This document shows, piece by piece, positions 56,094 to 64,000 of a stretch of DNA of 64,000 nucleotides. A program made the translations under genes and the position numbers. Source of the stretch: Brassica napus (taxonomy: Eukaryota; Streptophyta; Magnoliopsida; Brassicales; Brassicaceae). The first letter of the stretch is position 1. Every line of letters starts with the position of its first letter. The stretch lies in NCBI RefSeq assembly GCF_020379485.1, contig NW_026015668.1, positions 124,001-188,000 on the forward strand. The letters run 5' to 3'. The notes beneath the pieces are model-generated. The model did not search any database, was not told the origin of the DNA, and worked only from the letters and a program-made list of their open reading frames with translations.

Positions 56094-57119
56094 ATGGCAA
56101 AAATCGAGAAACTTCAGTTTCCGGCATTGGAAGTAACTGGGACAAACTACACGGCATGGGTTACAAACATGGAGCTTCATCTAGATTCCGAGGAAATACT
56201 CGGAACAATAAAAGACGGCAATATATCAACCTCTCATGAAAAGGCTAAGGCCGTGATATTTCTGAGAAGGCATCTAGATGAAAATCTTACGCATGATTAT
56301 GCGAGAACCAAAGATCCCTTAGATCTTTGGAAAGCTCTGAAGGAGAGGTTTGATAACCAAAAGAAAATTACTCTCCCCCATGCACTCGATGAGTGGAAAA
56401 ATCTACGATTTCAAGATTTTGAAAAAGTGGAAACGTACAATTCCGCTATATTGAGAATAGCGGCGCAATTAGATTATTGCGGTAAGCCTGTCTCGGAAGC
56501 AGAAATGCTCGAGAAAACTTACCAAACGTTCCACAAAAATCATTATGTTCTACAAGAACAATATAGAAATTGTGGGTATACGAGGTTCTCTGAACTCGCT
56601 GTGGCGCTTATAATAGCGGAGAGAAATAATGAACTCCTCATTAAAAACCACAATGCCCGACCCACGGGAACCAAAGCATTTCCTGAGGTAAATGCAACGG
56701 ATATAAAAAATCCGGAAAAAGGAAATTATTCCTATCGTGGGCGTGGTCGTGGCCGTGGTCACAATCGTGGTTTTGGTCGTGGTCGTGGTTATCGATTTAA
56801 CCGCAACCATGAAAGGAGTAACAACCCAAGAGGAAGGGGATCCAACACATGGAATCGATCTGATCGGGTAAAAGGAAAAGAAACCCAAGAAAACCCTACT
56901 CATAAAAATGAGAACGTCTGTTACAGATGTGGATCGAAGGGACACTGGTCTCAAGTATGTCGAACTCCTCGGCATCTATGCCAATTGTACCAAGAATCTA
57001 TTAAAGGCAAGGCAAAGGAAGTAAATCTCAATGAACACCTTGTGGGTACAACATCGACATACCTCGAATCCTCTGACTTTATGGGAGATTTCGACGAGGC
57101 CACTCATCAAAATAATTGA
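56094..57119 (+). CDS. copia Gag (UBN2, zinc knuckle)
   Basis: 341 codons from ATG 56094. The N-terminal part reads LQFPALEVTGTNYTAWVTNMELHL, then the UBN2 region (DPLDLWKALKERFDNQKKITLPHALDEWKNLRFQDF). An Arg/Gly-rich stretch follows (GRGRGRGHNRGFGRGRGY, about 215-235), then one CCHC knuckle CYRCGSKGHWSQVC (about 277-290) and an acidic tail. It builds the particle and packages RNA. The frame ends with its own stop (57117-57119), so Gag is made without Pol. An acceptor-like GTGCTTTAG lies just before the ATG at 56085. Confidence 0.9.
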   Translation: MAKIEKLQFPALEVTGTNYTAWVTNMELHLDSEEILGTIKDGNISTSHEKAKAVIFLRRHLDENLTHDYARTKDPLDLWKALKERFDNQKKITLPHALDEWKNLRFQDFEKVETYNSAILRIAAQLDYCGKPVSEAEMLEKTYQTFHKNHYVLQEQYRNCGYTRFSELAVALIIAERNNELLIKNHNARPTGTKAFPEVNATDIKNPEKGNYSYRGRGRGRGHNRGFGRGRGYRFNRNHERSNNPRGRGSNTWNRSDRVKGKETQENPTHKNENVCYRCGSKGHWSQVCRTPRHLCQLYQESIKGKAKEVNLNEHLVGTTSTYLESSDFMGDFDEATHQNN

Positions 57120-57305
57120 AGTGCTTGTACTGATCAAGCTTAATAATGCCTAGTGATGCCATAAAATATTATGTATTTCACTTTCAAAATAATGTTGTAT
57201 TTCAAAATATCTAATGTATAATTATTGTGTACTTGTTATTGATGCATAATATGTTTACTTATGAAAGTTTATTTTCTTTATTGATATTAACTGTGTGTTA
57301 CAGAA

Positions 57306-60300
57306 ATGGATAAGAAAGCAAATGGAACAACAACTAAACAAATTGGTAGAGAAGTTTGCATACCAGATAGTGGCACAACGCACACTATACTGAAGGATAA
57401 GAGATATTTCTCTACTTTAAAGTCAGTAAAAATGACTATAAACACAATATCAGGTCCTACAGACCTGATCGAAGGAATTGGCAAGGCGAACTTTATGTTG
57501 CCTAATGGAACAAAGTTTTCCATAGATAATGCCTTATATTCTCCAAATTCTAAGAGAAATTTGTTGAGTTTCAAAGATATATACCGTCAAGGGTATAACA
57601 CTCAGTCTGCAACTGAGAATGGAAAGAAGTATTTGTATATAACTTCTGAAAAATCAGGCAAAGGCCTTGTACTGGAAAAATTTCCAGAACTTCCTTCTGG
57701 ATTGCATCACACTTATATTGATGCTATAGAATCACATCTTGTGATAAAAAGAAATCCAGAAGATGTTACATTATGGCATGATCGCCTTGGTCATCCAGGC
57801 ACTACAATGATGCGAAAAATCATTGAAAGCTCACATGGTCATTCAATAAAAACCCAAGATATATACCAAAGTAATAAAATGACATGTGATGCGTGTGCTC
57901 TTGGGAAATTAATCATAAGACCATCACCAACCAAAGTTGACAAAGAATCACCAAAGTTTTTGGAAAGAATCCAAGGTGATATTTGTGGACCAATACATCC
58001 ACCGTGTGGACCATTCTACTACTTTATGGTATTAATCGATGCATCGAGTAGATGGTCACATGTTTGTTTGTTATCATCTCGAAATATGGCATTTGCGAGA
58101 TTTCTAACTCAGATAATCAAATTAAGAGCACAGTTCTCAGATTATCCAATTAAAAGAGTTAGATTAGATAACGCTGGTGAATTCACATCCCAAGCTTTTA
58201 ATGATTATTGTATGGTATCAGGGATTGAAGTAGAGCATTCTGTTGCTCATGTTCATACACAAAATGGTTTGGCAGAATCATTAATTAAACGGCTGCAACT
58301 AATTGCAAGGCCATTGATCATGAGATCAAAACTCCCAACCTCTGTATGGGGACATGCTATTTTGCATGCAGAAGCACTAATTCGGATAAGACCAAGTGCA
58401 TACCATAGATATTCCCCATTACAGTTAGCATTTGGAAAAGAACCAAATATCTCTCATCTAAAAATCTTTGGTTGTGCGGTTTATATTCCAATAGCACCAC
58501 CACAACGTACAAAGATGGGACCGCAAAGACGGTTGGGAATATATATTGGCTATGATTCTCCATCAATAATAAGATACCTAGAACCACAAACTGGTGATGT
58601 GTTTACGGCACGATTTGCCGATTGTCATTTCAATGAGAAAGAATTCCCAACTCTAGGGGGAGACAATAAACAAGTAGGAAAAGAGATCAAATGGAGTGTA
58701 CCATCGTTATTACACCTTGATCCTCCTACGAAACAGTCAGAACTAGAAGTTCGACGTATCATGCATTTACAAAATATAGCAAATCAGCTACCTGATGCAT
58801 TTGCTGATACCAAAATGGTAACTAAATCACATATACCCGCTGCAAATACTCCTGCTCGTATTGAAATACCACAAAATGGTGGAACGGCAGTTGATACACG
58901 TGAATCAGGAACACGTTTAAAGCGCGGTAGACCTATTGGTTCAAAGGATAAACTTCCTAGAAAACGTAAGGAATGTGAAAAGCATGATACTCCCAAAATA
59001 ACAGAAAATATTTTGGACGAAGAAAATTGTGAATCTAACGACAATATAAAGCATCTTGAATCTGAAGGAAATCATGAGATTTCTATCAATTACATCCATA
59101 ATGGAAAGATATGGAAACGAAATGAGATGGATGATATTGATGACGTTTTCTCATACCTTTTAGCAAAGGAAATAAATGAAGAAAACGAAGATCCAGAACC
59201 AAAGTCTGTATATGAATGTCAAAAGAGACATGACTGGATAAAATGGAAAGATGCAATTCAAGTCGAATTAGATTCGCTTAACAAACGAAATGTATTCGGA
59301 CCTATTGTGCTCACACCCAAAGATGTAAAACCAGTTGGGTACAAATGGGTGTTTGTCCGAAAAAGAAATGAGAAAAACGAGATTACAAGATACAAAGCTC
59401 GTCTCGTAGCCCAAGGTTTCTCTCAAAGGCCAGGAATTGATTATGAGGAAACTTATTCTCCTGTTATGGACGCAATCACATTTAGATTCCTGATGAGCCT
59501 AGCGGCCAATGAAAATTTAGAAATGCGTCTCATGGATGTCGTTACGGCATATTTATATGGATCATTAGATACTGATATCTATATGAGAATCCCAGATGGA
59601 TTTAAAATGCCAGAAACGTTAAGTTCCAAACCTAAAGAGTTATGTGCAATAAAATTGCAAAGATCATTATATGGGTTAAAACAATCTGGACGAATGTGGT
59701 ATAATCGTCTCAGCGAACACTTAACAAAAGAAGGATACACGAATGATCCTATATGCCCTTGTGTTTTCATAAAGAAAACAACATCCGGATTTGTGATAAT
59801 CGCGGTGTACGTTGATGATCTTAATATTATTGGAACTCAAAACGAAATCCAAAAGGCATCAAACTATCTGAAAGGAGAATTTGAGATGAAAGATCTCGGG
59901 CAGACAAAATATTGTCTAGGATTACAAATTGAGCATTCTCGAAAGGGTATATTTGTACACCAGTCTACATATACCAAACGAGTATTGAAACGCTTTAACA
60001 TGGATAAAGCAACTCCTCTTAGCACCCCGATGGTCGTTAGATCACTTAATGTTGAAAATGATCCGTTTCGACCATCTGAGGAAAATGAAGAAATACTTGG
60101 TCCTGAAACTCCATACTTAAGTGCAATTGGAGCTCTTATGTATCTTGCAAATTGTACTCGACCTGACATATCTTTTGCCATTAATCTTTTAGCGAGATTC
60201 AGTTCGTCTCCTACGCGAAGACATTGGAATGGAATTAAACATGTCTTTCGTTACCTTCAAGGAACAACTGATTTAGGCTTGTTTTATCCTAAAAGTTCAA

Positions 60301-60806
60301 AAGGTCAAATGATTGGTTTTGCAGATGCAGGTTATTTGTCAGATCCACACAAAGCTCGATCCCAGACAGGATATGTTTTTACAATTGGAGGCACCGCCAT
60401 ATCTTGGCGTTCTCAGAAGCAGACACTTGTTGCTACTTCTTCAAATCACGCTGAGATCATTGCACTCCATGAAGCAAGTAGAGAATGTGTATGGCTAAGA
60501 TCAATAAGCCGACACATCTGTTCAAGCAGTGGGATTGACGAAAATACGGAGCCAACTATTCTATATGAAGATAACGCGGCATGTGTTGCTCAAACGAAGG
60601 AAGGATATATCAAAAGCGATAGAACCAAACATATACCTCCGAAGTTCTTCTCATACACTCAAGAGCTCGAGAAGAATAAAGAGATTGAAGTAAGATATGT
60701 TCGATCATGCGACAATGCAGCCGACCTCTTCACAAAATCACTCCCTACCTCGGTATTCAGAAAACACATCCATAACATTGGGATGCGCCATCAGAAGGAT
60801 CTATGA
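57306..60806 (+). CDS. copia Pol (protease, integrase, RT, RNase H)
   Basis: 1166 codons from ATG 57306, with no stop. Protease: VCIPDSGTTHTIL near residue 17-29 (DSG). Integrase zinc-binding part: LWHDRLGHPGTTMM (about 156). Integrase core: QGDICGP, RLDNAGEFTS and NGLAESLIKRL (about 223-325). RT: VKPVGYKWVFVRKRNE (about 675), MDVVTAYLYGSL, and catalytic YVDDLNII (about 835). RNase H: GFADAGYLSDPHKARSQTGYVF then SNHAEIIALHEASREC (about 1000-1060), ending KHIPPKFF and DLFTKSLPT. It is separated from gag by 186 bases and stop codons. A good 3' splice site (GTGTGTTACAG) ends four bases before the ATG, which suggests expression from a spliced RNA. Confidence 0.9.
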   Translation: MDKKANGTTTKQIGREVCIPDSGTTHTILKDKRYFSTLKSVKMTINTISGPTDLIEGIGKANFMLPNGTKFSIDNALYSPNSKRNLLSFKDIYRQGYNTQSATENGKKYLYITSEKSGKGLVLEKFPELPSGLHHTYIDAIESHLVIKRNPEDVTLWHDRLGHPGTTMMRKIIESSHGHSIKTQDIYQSNKMTCDACALGKLIIRPSPTKVDKESPKFLERIQGDICGPIHPPCGPFYYFMVLIDASSRWSHVCLLSSRNMAFARFLTQIIKLRAQFSDYPIKRVRLDNAGEFTSQAFNDYCMVSGIEVEHSVAHVHTQNGLAESLIKRLQLIARPLIMRSKLPTSVWGHAILHAEALIRIRPSAYHRYSPLQLAFGKEPNISHLKIFGCAVYIPIAPPQRTKMGPQRRLGIYIGYDSPSIIRYLEPQTGDVFTARFADCHFNEKEFPTLGGDNKQVGKEIKWSVPSLLHLDPPTKQSELEVRRIMHLQNIANQLPDAFADTKMVTKSHIPAANTPARIEIPQNGGTAVDTRESGTRLKRGRPIGSKDKLPRKRKECEKHDTPKITENILDEENCESNDNIKHLESEGNHEISINYIHNGKIWKRNEMDDIDDVFSYLLAKEINEENEDPEPKSVYECQKRHDWIKWKDAIQVELDSLNKRNVFGPIVLTPKDVKPVGYKWVFVRKRNEKNEITRYKARLVAQGFSQRPGIDYEETYSPVMDAITFRFLMSLAANENLEMRLMDVVTAYLYGSLDTDIYMRIPDGFKMPETLSSKPKELCAIKLQRSLYGLKQSGRMWYNRLSEHLTKEGYTNDPICPCVFIKKTTSGFVIIAVYVDDLNIIGTQNEIQKASNYLKGEFEMKDLGQTKYCLGLQIEHSRKGIFVHQSTYTKRVLKRFNMDKATPLSTPMVVRSLNVENDPFRPSEENEEILGPETPYLSAIGALMYLANCTRPDISFAINLLARFSSSPTRRHWNGIKHVFRYLQGTTDLGLFYPKSSKGQMIGFADAGYLSDPHKARSQTGYVFTIGGTAISWRSQKQTLVATSSNHAEIIALHEASRECVWLRSISRHICSSSGIDENTEPTILYEDNAACVAQTKEGYIKSDRTKHIPPKFFSYTQELEKNKEIEVRYVRSCDNAADLFTKSLPTSVFRKHIHNIGMRHQKDL

Positions 60807-60951
60807 CTGTTCATTCGAGGGGGAGCTTACGTAGTTGTACTCTTTTTACCTTACTATGGTTTTTCCCATTGGGTTTTCCTGGAAAGGTTTTTAACGAGGC
60901 AACAAAGACGTTAAGCGAGAGCGGATAGTGACACCGGCCCCCAAGGGGGAG

Positions 60952-61196
60952 TGTTACGAAAGTAAACAAAAGCGGCCACCGTAATGTTTGAAATAATTAA
61001 AGATGTGGGTCCCGCTGCACTATTTGCACAGTAAATTTTCTTCTATATATACGAACGTTTGCGTTCGTTTATAATACACACCTAAAACACTTCTTCTATT
61101 CTCTCTCTCTATCAGTGTTATTTCTTTCCACGGGTATAAAATTTTGCCCTTATTTAAATTCCTGCGATACAAATAAATTCTAGTTCTTTCGTAACA
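60952..61196 (+). repeat. 3' LTR
   Basis: Nearly identical to the 5' LTR. Differences include GGGTCCCGC against GGGTTCGC, a one-base A-run change, a TTC indel near the CTCTCTCT stretch, and TTCGTAACA against TTCATAACA. Confidence 0.9.
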
Positions 61197-61201
61197 ATTC
61201 T

Positions 61202-62150
61202 ATTGTTTTTAGTATATTATTATGTTCTTTTTGTGTGTTATAGGTTAACATGCATAACAGAGATTTACAATTTGTTTTTATTTTTTCTTTTTAAATTGTT
61301 TAATTTAATTTTGCAATATAAAAGACAATAAAGATTGCATAGGTATTTGAATTTAAAATGGCAACATCGAACATAAAATCTGAAATAAACACGACTTTCA
61401 GTGCGTGTTCGGTTTCAAGATAGTTTGAGGAGGAATATAAATTCAGAAATTTTTTTATTTTATTTCAGTTCTCTTTCGTTCATCTGTTAGGTCCGTTCAT
61501 CAGTTAGGTCCGTCGACAGATCCTCTCCGCTACCATCTCTGTTACAGCATTTAAGAAATAATAATGGACAATAAAATTGTTAGTAGAAAATTGCAGTCAG
61601 TTATTTAGATAATATGGTTTACTTAATCTGTAACACATAAAAGAATCAATAATGTGTATTTTTAACTACAGTAATTCGACTATTTTCACATCTTTAAATA
61701 AGCAATTAATTCAAAATTATATATTAAAAAAATATCAGTAAATTTAATAAATAAACCCCATAACAAATATTCAATTTCTGCACTTTTAAACCAAGGATCA
61801 CAGCTTTTTACAATAACTTCTACTTACAATCATAGACAAATATTTAAAATATGTAAAATAATTTTGTTTTTCTAAATTTTTAATGGTGAGATTTATTTAT
61901 AATATTTTATAAAAACAATAAACTAAATAGTAAAAATAATGTTTCAAGAGCGAATCCCCGGCGCATACTCTAAGTCTACATCCATAGGCTTAACACATAA
62001 GAATATATCATTGATTTCCAGCAGCCATCTAACACTGACCATCTAGATAATTTTAATGACTCAACAACTGAGGACATGCAATTCATGTTAACATACCATG
62101 AAATACAACACCCCGACTCAACTCTGCTTATTTAAGAGACAACTCAATAC
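61202..62150. other. AT-rich spacer, no gene seen
   Basis: Inside the proposed Helitron, to the right of the copia insertion. A short duplicated phrase (GTTAGGTCCGT at about 61487 and 61504) is the only structure I noted. Confidence 0.5.
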
Positions 62151-62462
62151 GTGATGAAATTACTAATAGCACAAGACAATAACATAACTGATGATCTTCA
62201 AGTTACTCTTACCATCACAGACTACAACCAAAACGCAACTGCACGACTTAACGCCGACCTTATCATCACAGATCTTGAGGGACCTAATAGGCTTCGAACT
62301 ACAGAAGAAGAAAACAATACATGCACGGTATGCTTCAAAAATTACAACAATGGAACCTATCTATGTCCTCTTACTTGCGGCCATACTTTCCATCTCCGCT
62401 GCATTGATCAATGGCTTCGTACAAATATAAGCTGTCCCATATGTGGGGAAAGTCATCTATGA
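62151..62462 (+). CDS. Small RING-H2 finger protein (E3 ligase type)
   Basis: 103 codons, single exon. The C-terminal half is a complete C3H2C3 RING-H2 finger: Cys58 and Cys61, Cys76, His78, His81, Cys84, Cys95 and Cys98, with the ligase-typical Trp (DQWL, 88) and Pro after Cys95. The finger would bind two zinc ions and recruit an E2 ubiquitin-conjugating enzyme. The N-terminal half (Asn/Thr-rich) has no known domain and no membrane segment, unlike ATL-family proteins. A TATTTAAG motif lies about 20 bases upstream. It lies inside the proposed Helitron, so it may be a captured piece of a larger gene. The frame is intact. Confidence 0.7.
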   Translation: MMKLLIAQDNNITDDLQVTLTITDYNQNATARLNADLIITDLEGPNRLRTTEEENNTCTVCFKNYNNGTYLCPLTCGHTFHLRCIDQWLRTNISCPICGESHL

Positions 62463-63401
62463 TTCAACATTATTATAATTTATAAGAGGGTTTATTATAT
62501 TCCAATTTCCAGTTTCATTTACATACTGTTTTTGATTTTCATTTTAATTTTAAAACTAAACATATAATGTTTTTCCTCATTTTATAATATGTTCCATTGT
62601 CAAAATTAGTGTCTTACCAAGAATCAAATAAGAAAAAATATACGAACAAAACTTCATTACACACATTTAAATTCAGATTAGTCTCTAAAATAAAATTTTA
62701 AATGTCGTTTCGTCTATATACTGTGCACATGGTACTTAACAGTATAAGTATGTCTCTAAATAAAATATCAACTTTACTTTATGTTTAAATTTCAACTAAA
62801 TGATTTTTTTACGACTATCGATTTTTATTATACTTTTATTGAATTAATTAGTCACAAATGCTATTCCACTTTGAACTAAACAATTTCAAAACAAAGTAAT
62901 ACACTTTGGTTGCTAACCATTATCAAATGGATCGAAAAAAAATATCATTCTCTTTCCACATATTTTCATCTTCATATTTTTGAATATATTTTCTTTACCA
63001 AGACCATAAAATGAATTGTAAATTTATTTTAGTATAAAATATACGAAGCCGGCGCGTAGTGCCGGAATACGACTAGTATATATATATATTGTAAAAATAT
63101 GTTTTGTTAAGATGAGTTCAAAGTTATGTTTCCATCGAAGTTTAAAACTATCATTAAAGAAGAACAAAATGAGACCAAAAATAATATGCGTCACATTTAA
63201 TCTGGTTAATTAACACGATCACATAACAAATAAAAGTTGATTGGGTTTCGGGTTTAAAACAATGGTTTGGTTTAGTGCAGTTTAGATGTCCACTCTTGAT
63301 TCCTCAATGTACAATCTAAAAGTGGAAAGTCCGCAGAATTTAGGGCCATTCCGATAATTCTGCCTAAATAAAAGGTATCATCGGTCGACTAAAACACGTG
63401 A
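62463..63401. other. AT-rich spacer with Helitron 3' end
   Basis: No gene seen. The Helitron-type hairpin and CTAG end lie at 63051-63076, followed by a short (TA)n. Confidence 0.5.
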
Positions 63402-63403
63402 AG

Positions 63404-63416
63404 ATAATATATAAAC
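63404..63416 (+). promoter_or_regulatory. TATA box of the last gene
   Basis: AATATATAAACTC lies about 60 bases before the ATG at 63473. CACGTG, a G-box core, stands at 63395-63400, just upstream, which suggests light or ABA/stress response. Confidence 0.5.
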
Positions 63417-63472
63417 TCGTTAGCCTCCCCAATATTTAACTCCTTTGACGAATATGGAGACAAGGTTTCCAA

Positions 63473-63811
63473 ATGTTACAAAAACCACCCTTCCTCTTTA
63501 TCTCGGACGACAATGATCACAACAATCTCCGGTACACGAGCTTGAAAGATGTGATCTCGAGTTCTGATGGCTTTGGTTCGTTCTTTTGTCACTCTGTTCC
63601 TTCGCAAGACGGTGTTCTCTTGTCGGAAATGGATTCTTCAAACATTGCCATTAGAAACGAGCTGGTGAAAAGAGCAGCTTCGATGTATCTTCAATCTTCT
63701 ATGATCGTATCAGCTCCGGACACGAACTGGTTTCAGAGATTCTGTCTTAAGGCTAAGCATGCGGTTGATTGTCTCAGACCGGTTTACCGGATTTTTTCTT
63801 GGTCTAGTTAA
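63473..63811 (+). CDS. Small plant protein of unknown function
   Basis: 112 codons, single exon: Asp/Asn-rich start (FISDDNDHNN), a middle part SLKDVISSSDGFG, and a C-terminal half that looks helical and basic (IRNELVKRAASMYLQSSMIV, NWFQRFCLKAKHAVDCLRPVYRIFSW). The composition and the nearby TATA and CACGTG motifs support a real gene. I do not recognise the family. No signal peptide or clear membrane segment is seen. A short out-of-frame upstream ORF starts at ATG 63454 and overlaps the start, which may reduce translation. Confidence 0.6.
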   Translation: MLQKPPFLFISDDNDHNNLRYTSLKDVISSSDGFGSFFCHSVPSQDGVLLSEMDSSNIAIRNELVKRAASMYLQSSMIVSAPDTNWFQRFCLKAKHAVDCLRPVYRIFSWSS

Positions 63812-64000
63812 AGAGATGTGTTTAGACAGGGTGATTCCGGTTTGTAAATGTGTAAATACTGTATTCTATAATATAGATAATCAAATAAAATTTCAAGCCT
63901 TTTTCACTTCCATCTAAAATATGAGAGAAATAATCTATAAACATCATCATACCATCGTAGAATTAAGCATCATACAATTATTAACGTTTTTTATAAGCTC
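63812..64000. other. 3' flank of the last gene
   Basis: AT-rich. AATAAAA at about 63884-63890 is a plausible polyadenylation signal for the preceding gene. Confidence 0.45.

Larger units (their letters stand above)
55001..61196 (+). mobile_element. Complete Ty1/copia element with leader ORF
   Basis: LTRs at 55001-55247 and 60952-61196 begin TGTTACGAA and end with its inverse TTCGTAACA (5' copy TTCATAACA). ATTCT is duplicated on both sides (54996-55000, 61197-61201). The LTRs differ by roughly six substitutions and small indels. After the 5' LTR comes CGTTATCAGCACGA, a primer-binding site type unlike the usual TGGTATCAGAGC. A purine tract CCAAGGGGGAG precedes the 3' LTR. Order inside: hairpin repeat array, 56-codon membrane ORF, gag (341 codons), 186-base gap, pol (1166 codons). 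Both large frames are uninterrupted, so the element may be active. Confidence 0.9.
53138..63076 (+). mobile_element. Proposed Helitron interrupted by copia element
   Basis: A TCTCTTATATCTTATATATATAAAG-like start follows a host A at 53137. The far end has a hairpin CCGGCGCGTAGTGCCGG (63051-63067), then AATACGA and CTAG|T at 63073-63077, the Helitron 3' pattern. Without the nested copia element (55001-61196) and its duplication, the Helitron would be about 3.7 kb. OB-fold-like remnants at 53850-54780 fit, because plant Helitrons often carry RPA-like genes. Pairing of the two ends across the insertion is my inference, and the 5' start could be 53147 instead. Confidence 0.45.

Noticed and set aside
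1..64000. tRNA or rRNA genes
   Set aside because: I saw no cloverleaf with conserved A and B boxes and no rRNA-like conserved blocks. The only tRNA-like words are retrotransposon primer-binding sites.

Overview
The window is nuclear DNA from a flowering plant, almost certainly a Brassicaceae species of the Brassica/Raphanus type. The reasons are GT-AG introns, AT-rich spacers, a KAT2-type potassium channel remnant, a plant GH17 glucanase, a plant clade PP2C and a typical Brassicaceae set of transposons. From memory, Arabidopsis KAT2 and a GH17 gene lie a few genes apart on chromosome 4 (At4g18290, At4g18340), so the 11.4-22.9 kb block may be a decayed syntenic segment. This should be checked.

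Layout. 0-3 kb: a MITE and two joined 3' fragments of a LINE. 3.0-6.5 kb: a minus-strand copia-type element with gag but no pol (TR-GAG-like), whose upstream LTR is cut off at 6515. 6.5-11.4 kb: a minus-strand Ty3/gypsy element of the type with a second (RVT_3) RNase H, missing integrase and its 3' LTR. Its 5' LTR ends inside an exon of a KAT2-like gene that is now a pseudogene (11.4-14.1 kb). 14-19 kb: unannotatable spacer plus a UDP-arabinose 4-epimerase pseudogene. 20.9-22.9 kb: the best ordinary host gene, a four-exon GH17 beta-1,3-glucanase with signal peptide and probable GPI tail. 23.5-28.5 kb: a proposed minus-strand Helitron carrying a 5'-truncated PP2C gene and a Helitron coding fragment. 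31.97-36.06 kb: a PIF/Harbinger transposon with matching TTA target duplications and both of its genes apparently open. 38.1-42.9 kb: a young copia element (292-bp LTRs, 4 differences, ATATG duplication) with one frameshift. 43.0-43.8 kb: a CUE-domain gene remnant. 44.3-53.1 kb: a MULE carrying a DUF1985/ULP1-type protease gene and an intact MuDRA-like transposase, with all its non-coding parts filled by GTCGTC inverted repeats. 53.1-63.1 kb: a proposed plus-strand Helitron containing OB-fold-like remnants and a small RING-H2 gene, interrupted by a complete copia element at 55.0-61.2 kb (ATTCT duplication). That element has a 39-bp hairpin repeat array, a 56-codon two-membrane-segment leader ORF, and separate gag and pol. 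The last gene (63.47-63.81 kb) is a small plant protein I do not recognise.

Only about three host-type genes look potentially functional (GH17, RING-H2, the final small gene). The rest is a nest of class I and class II transposons, several of which look recent or self-sufficient. All structural calls were made by eye from the sequence; no database searches were run.
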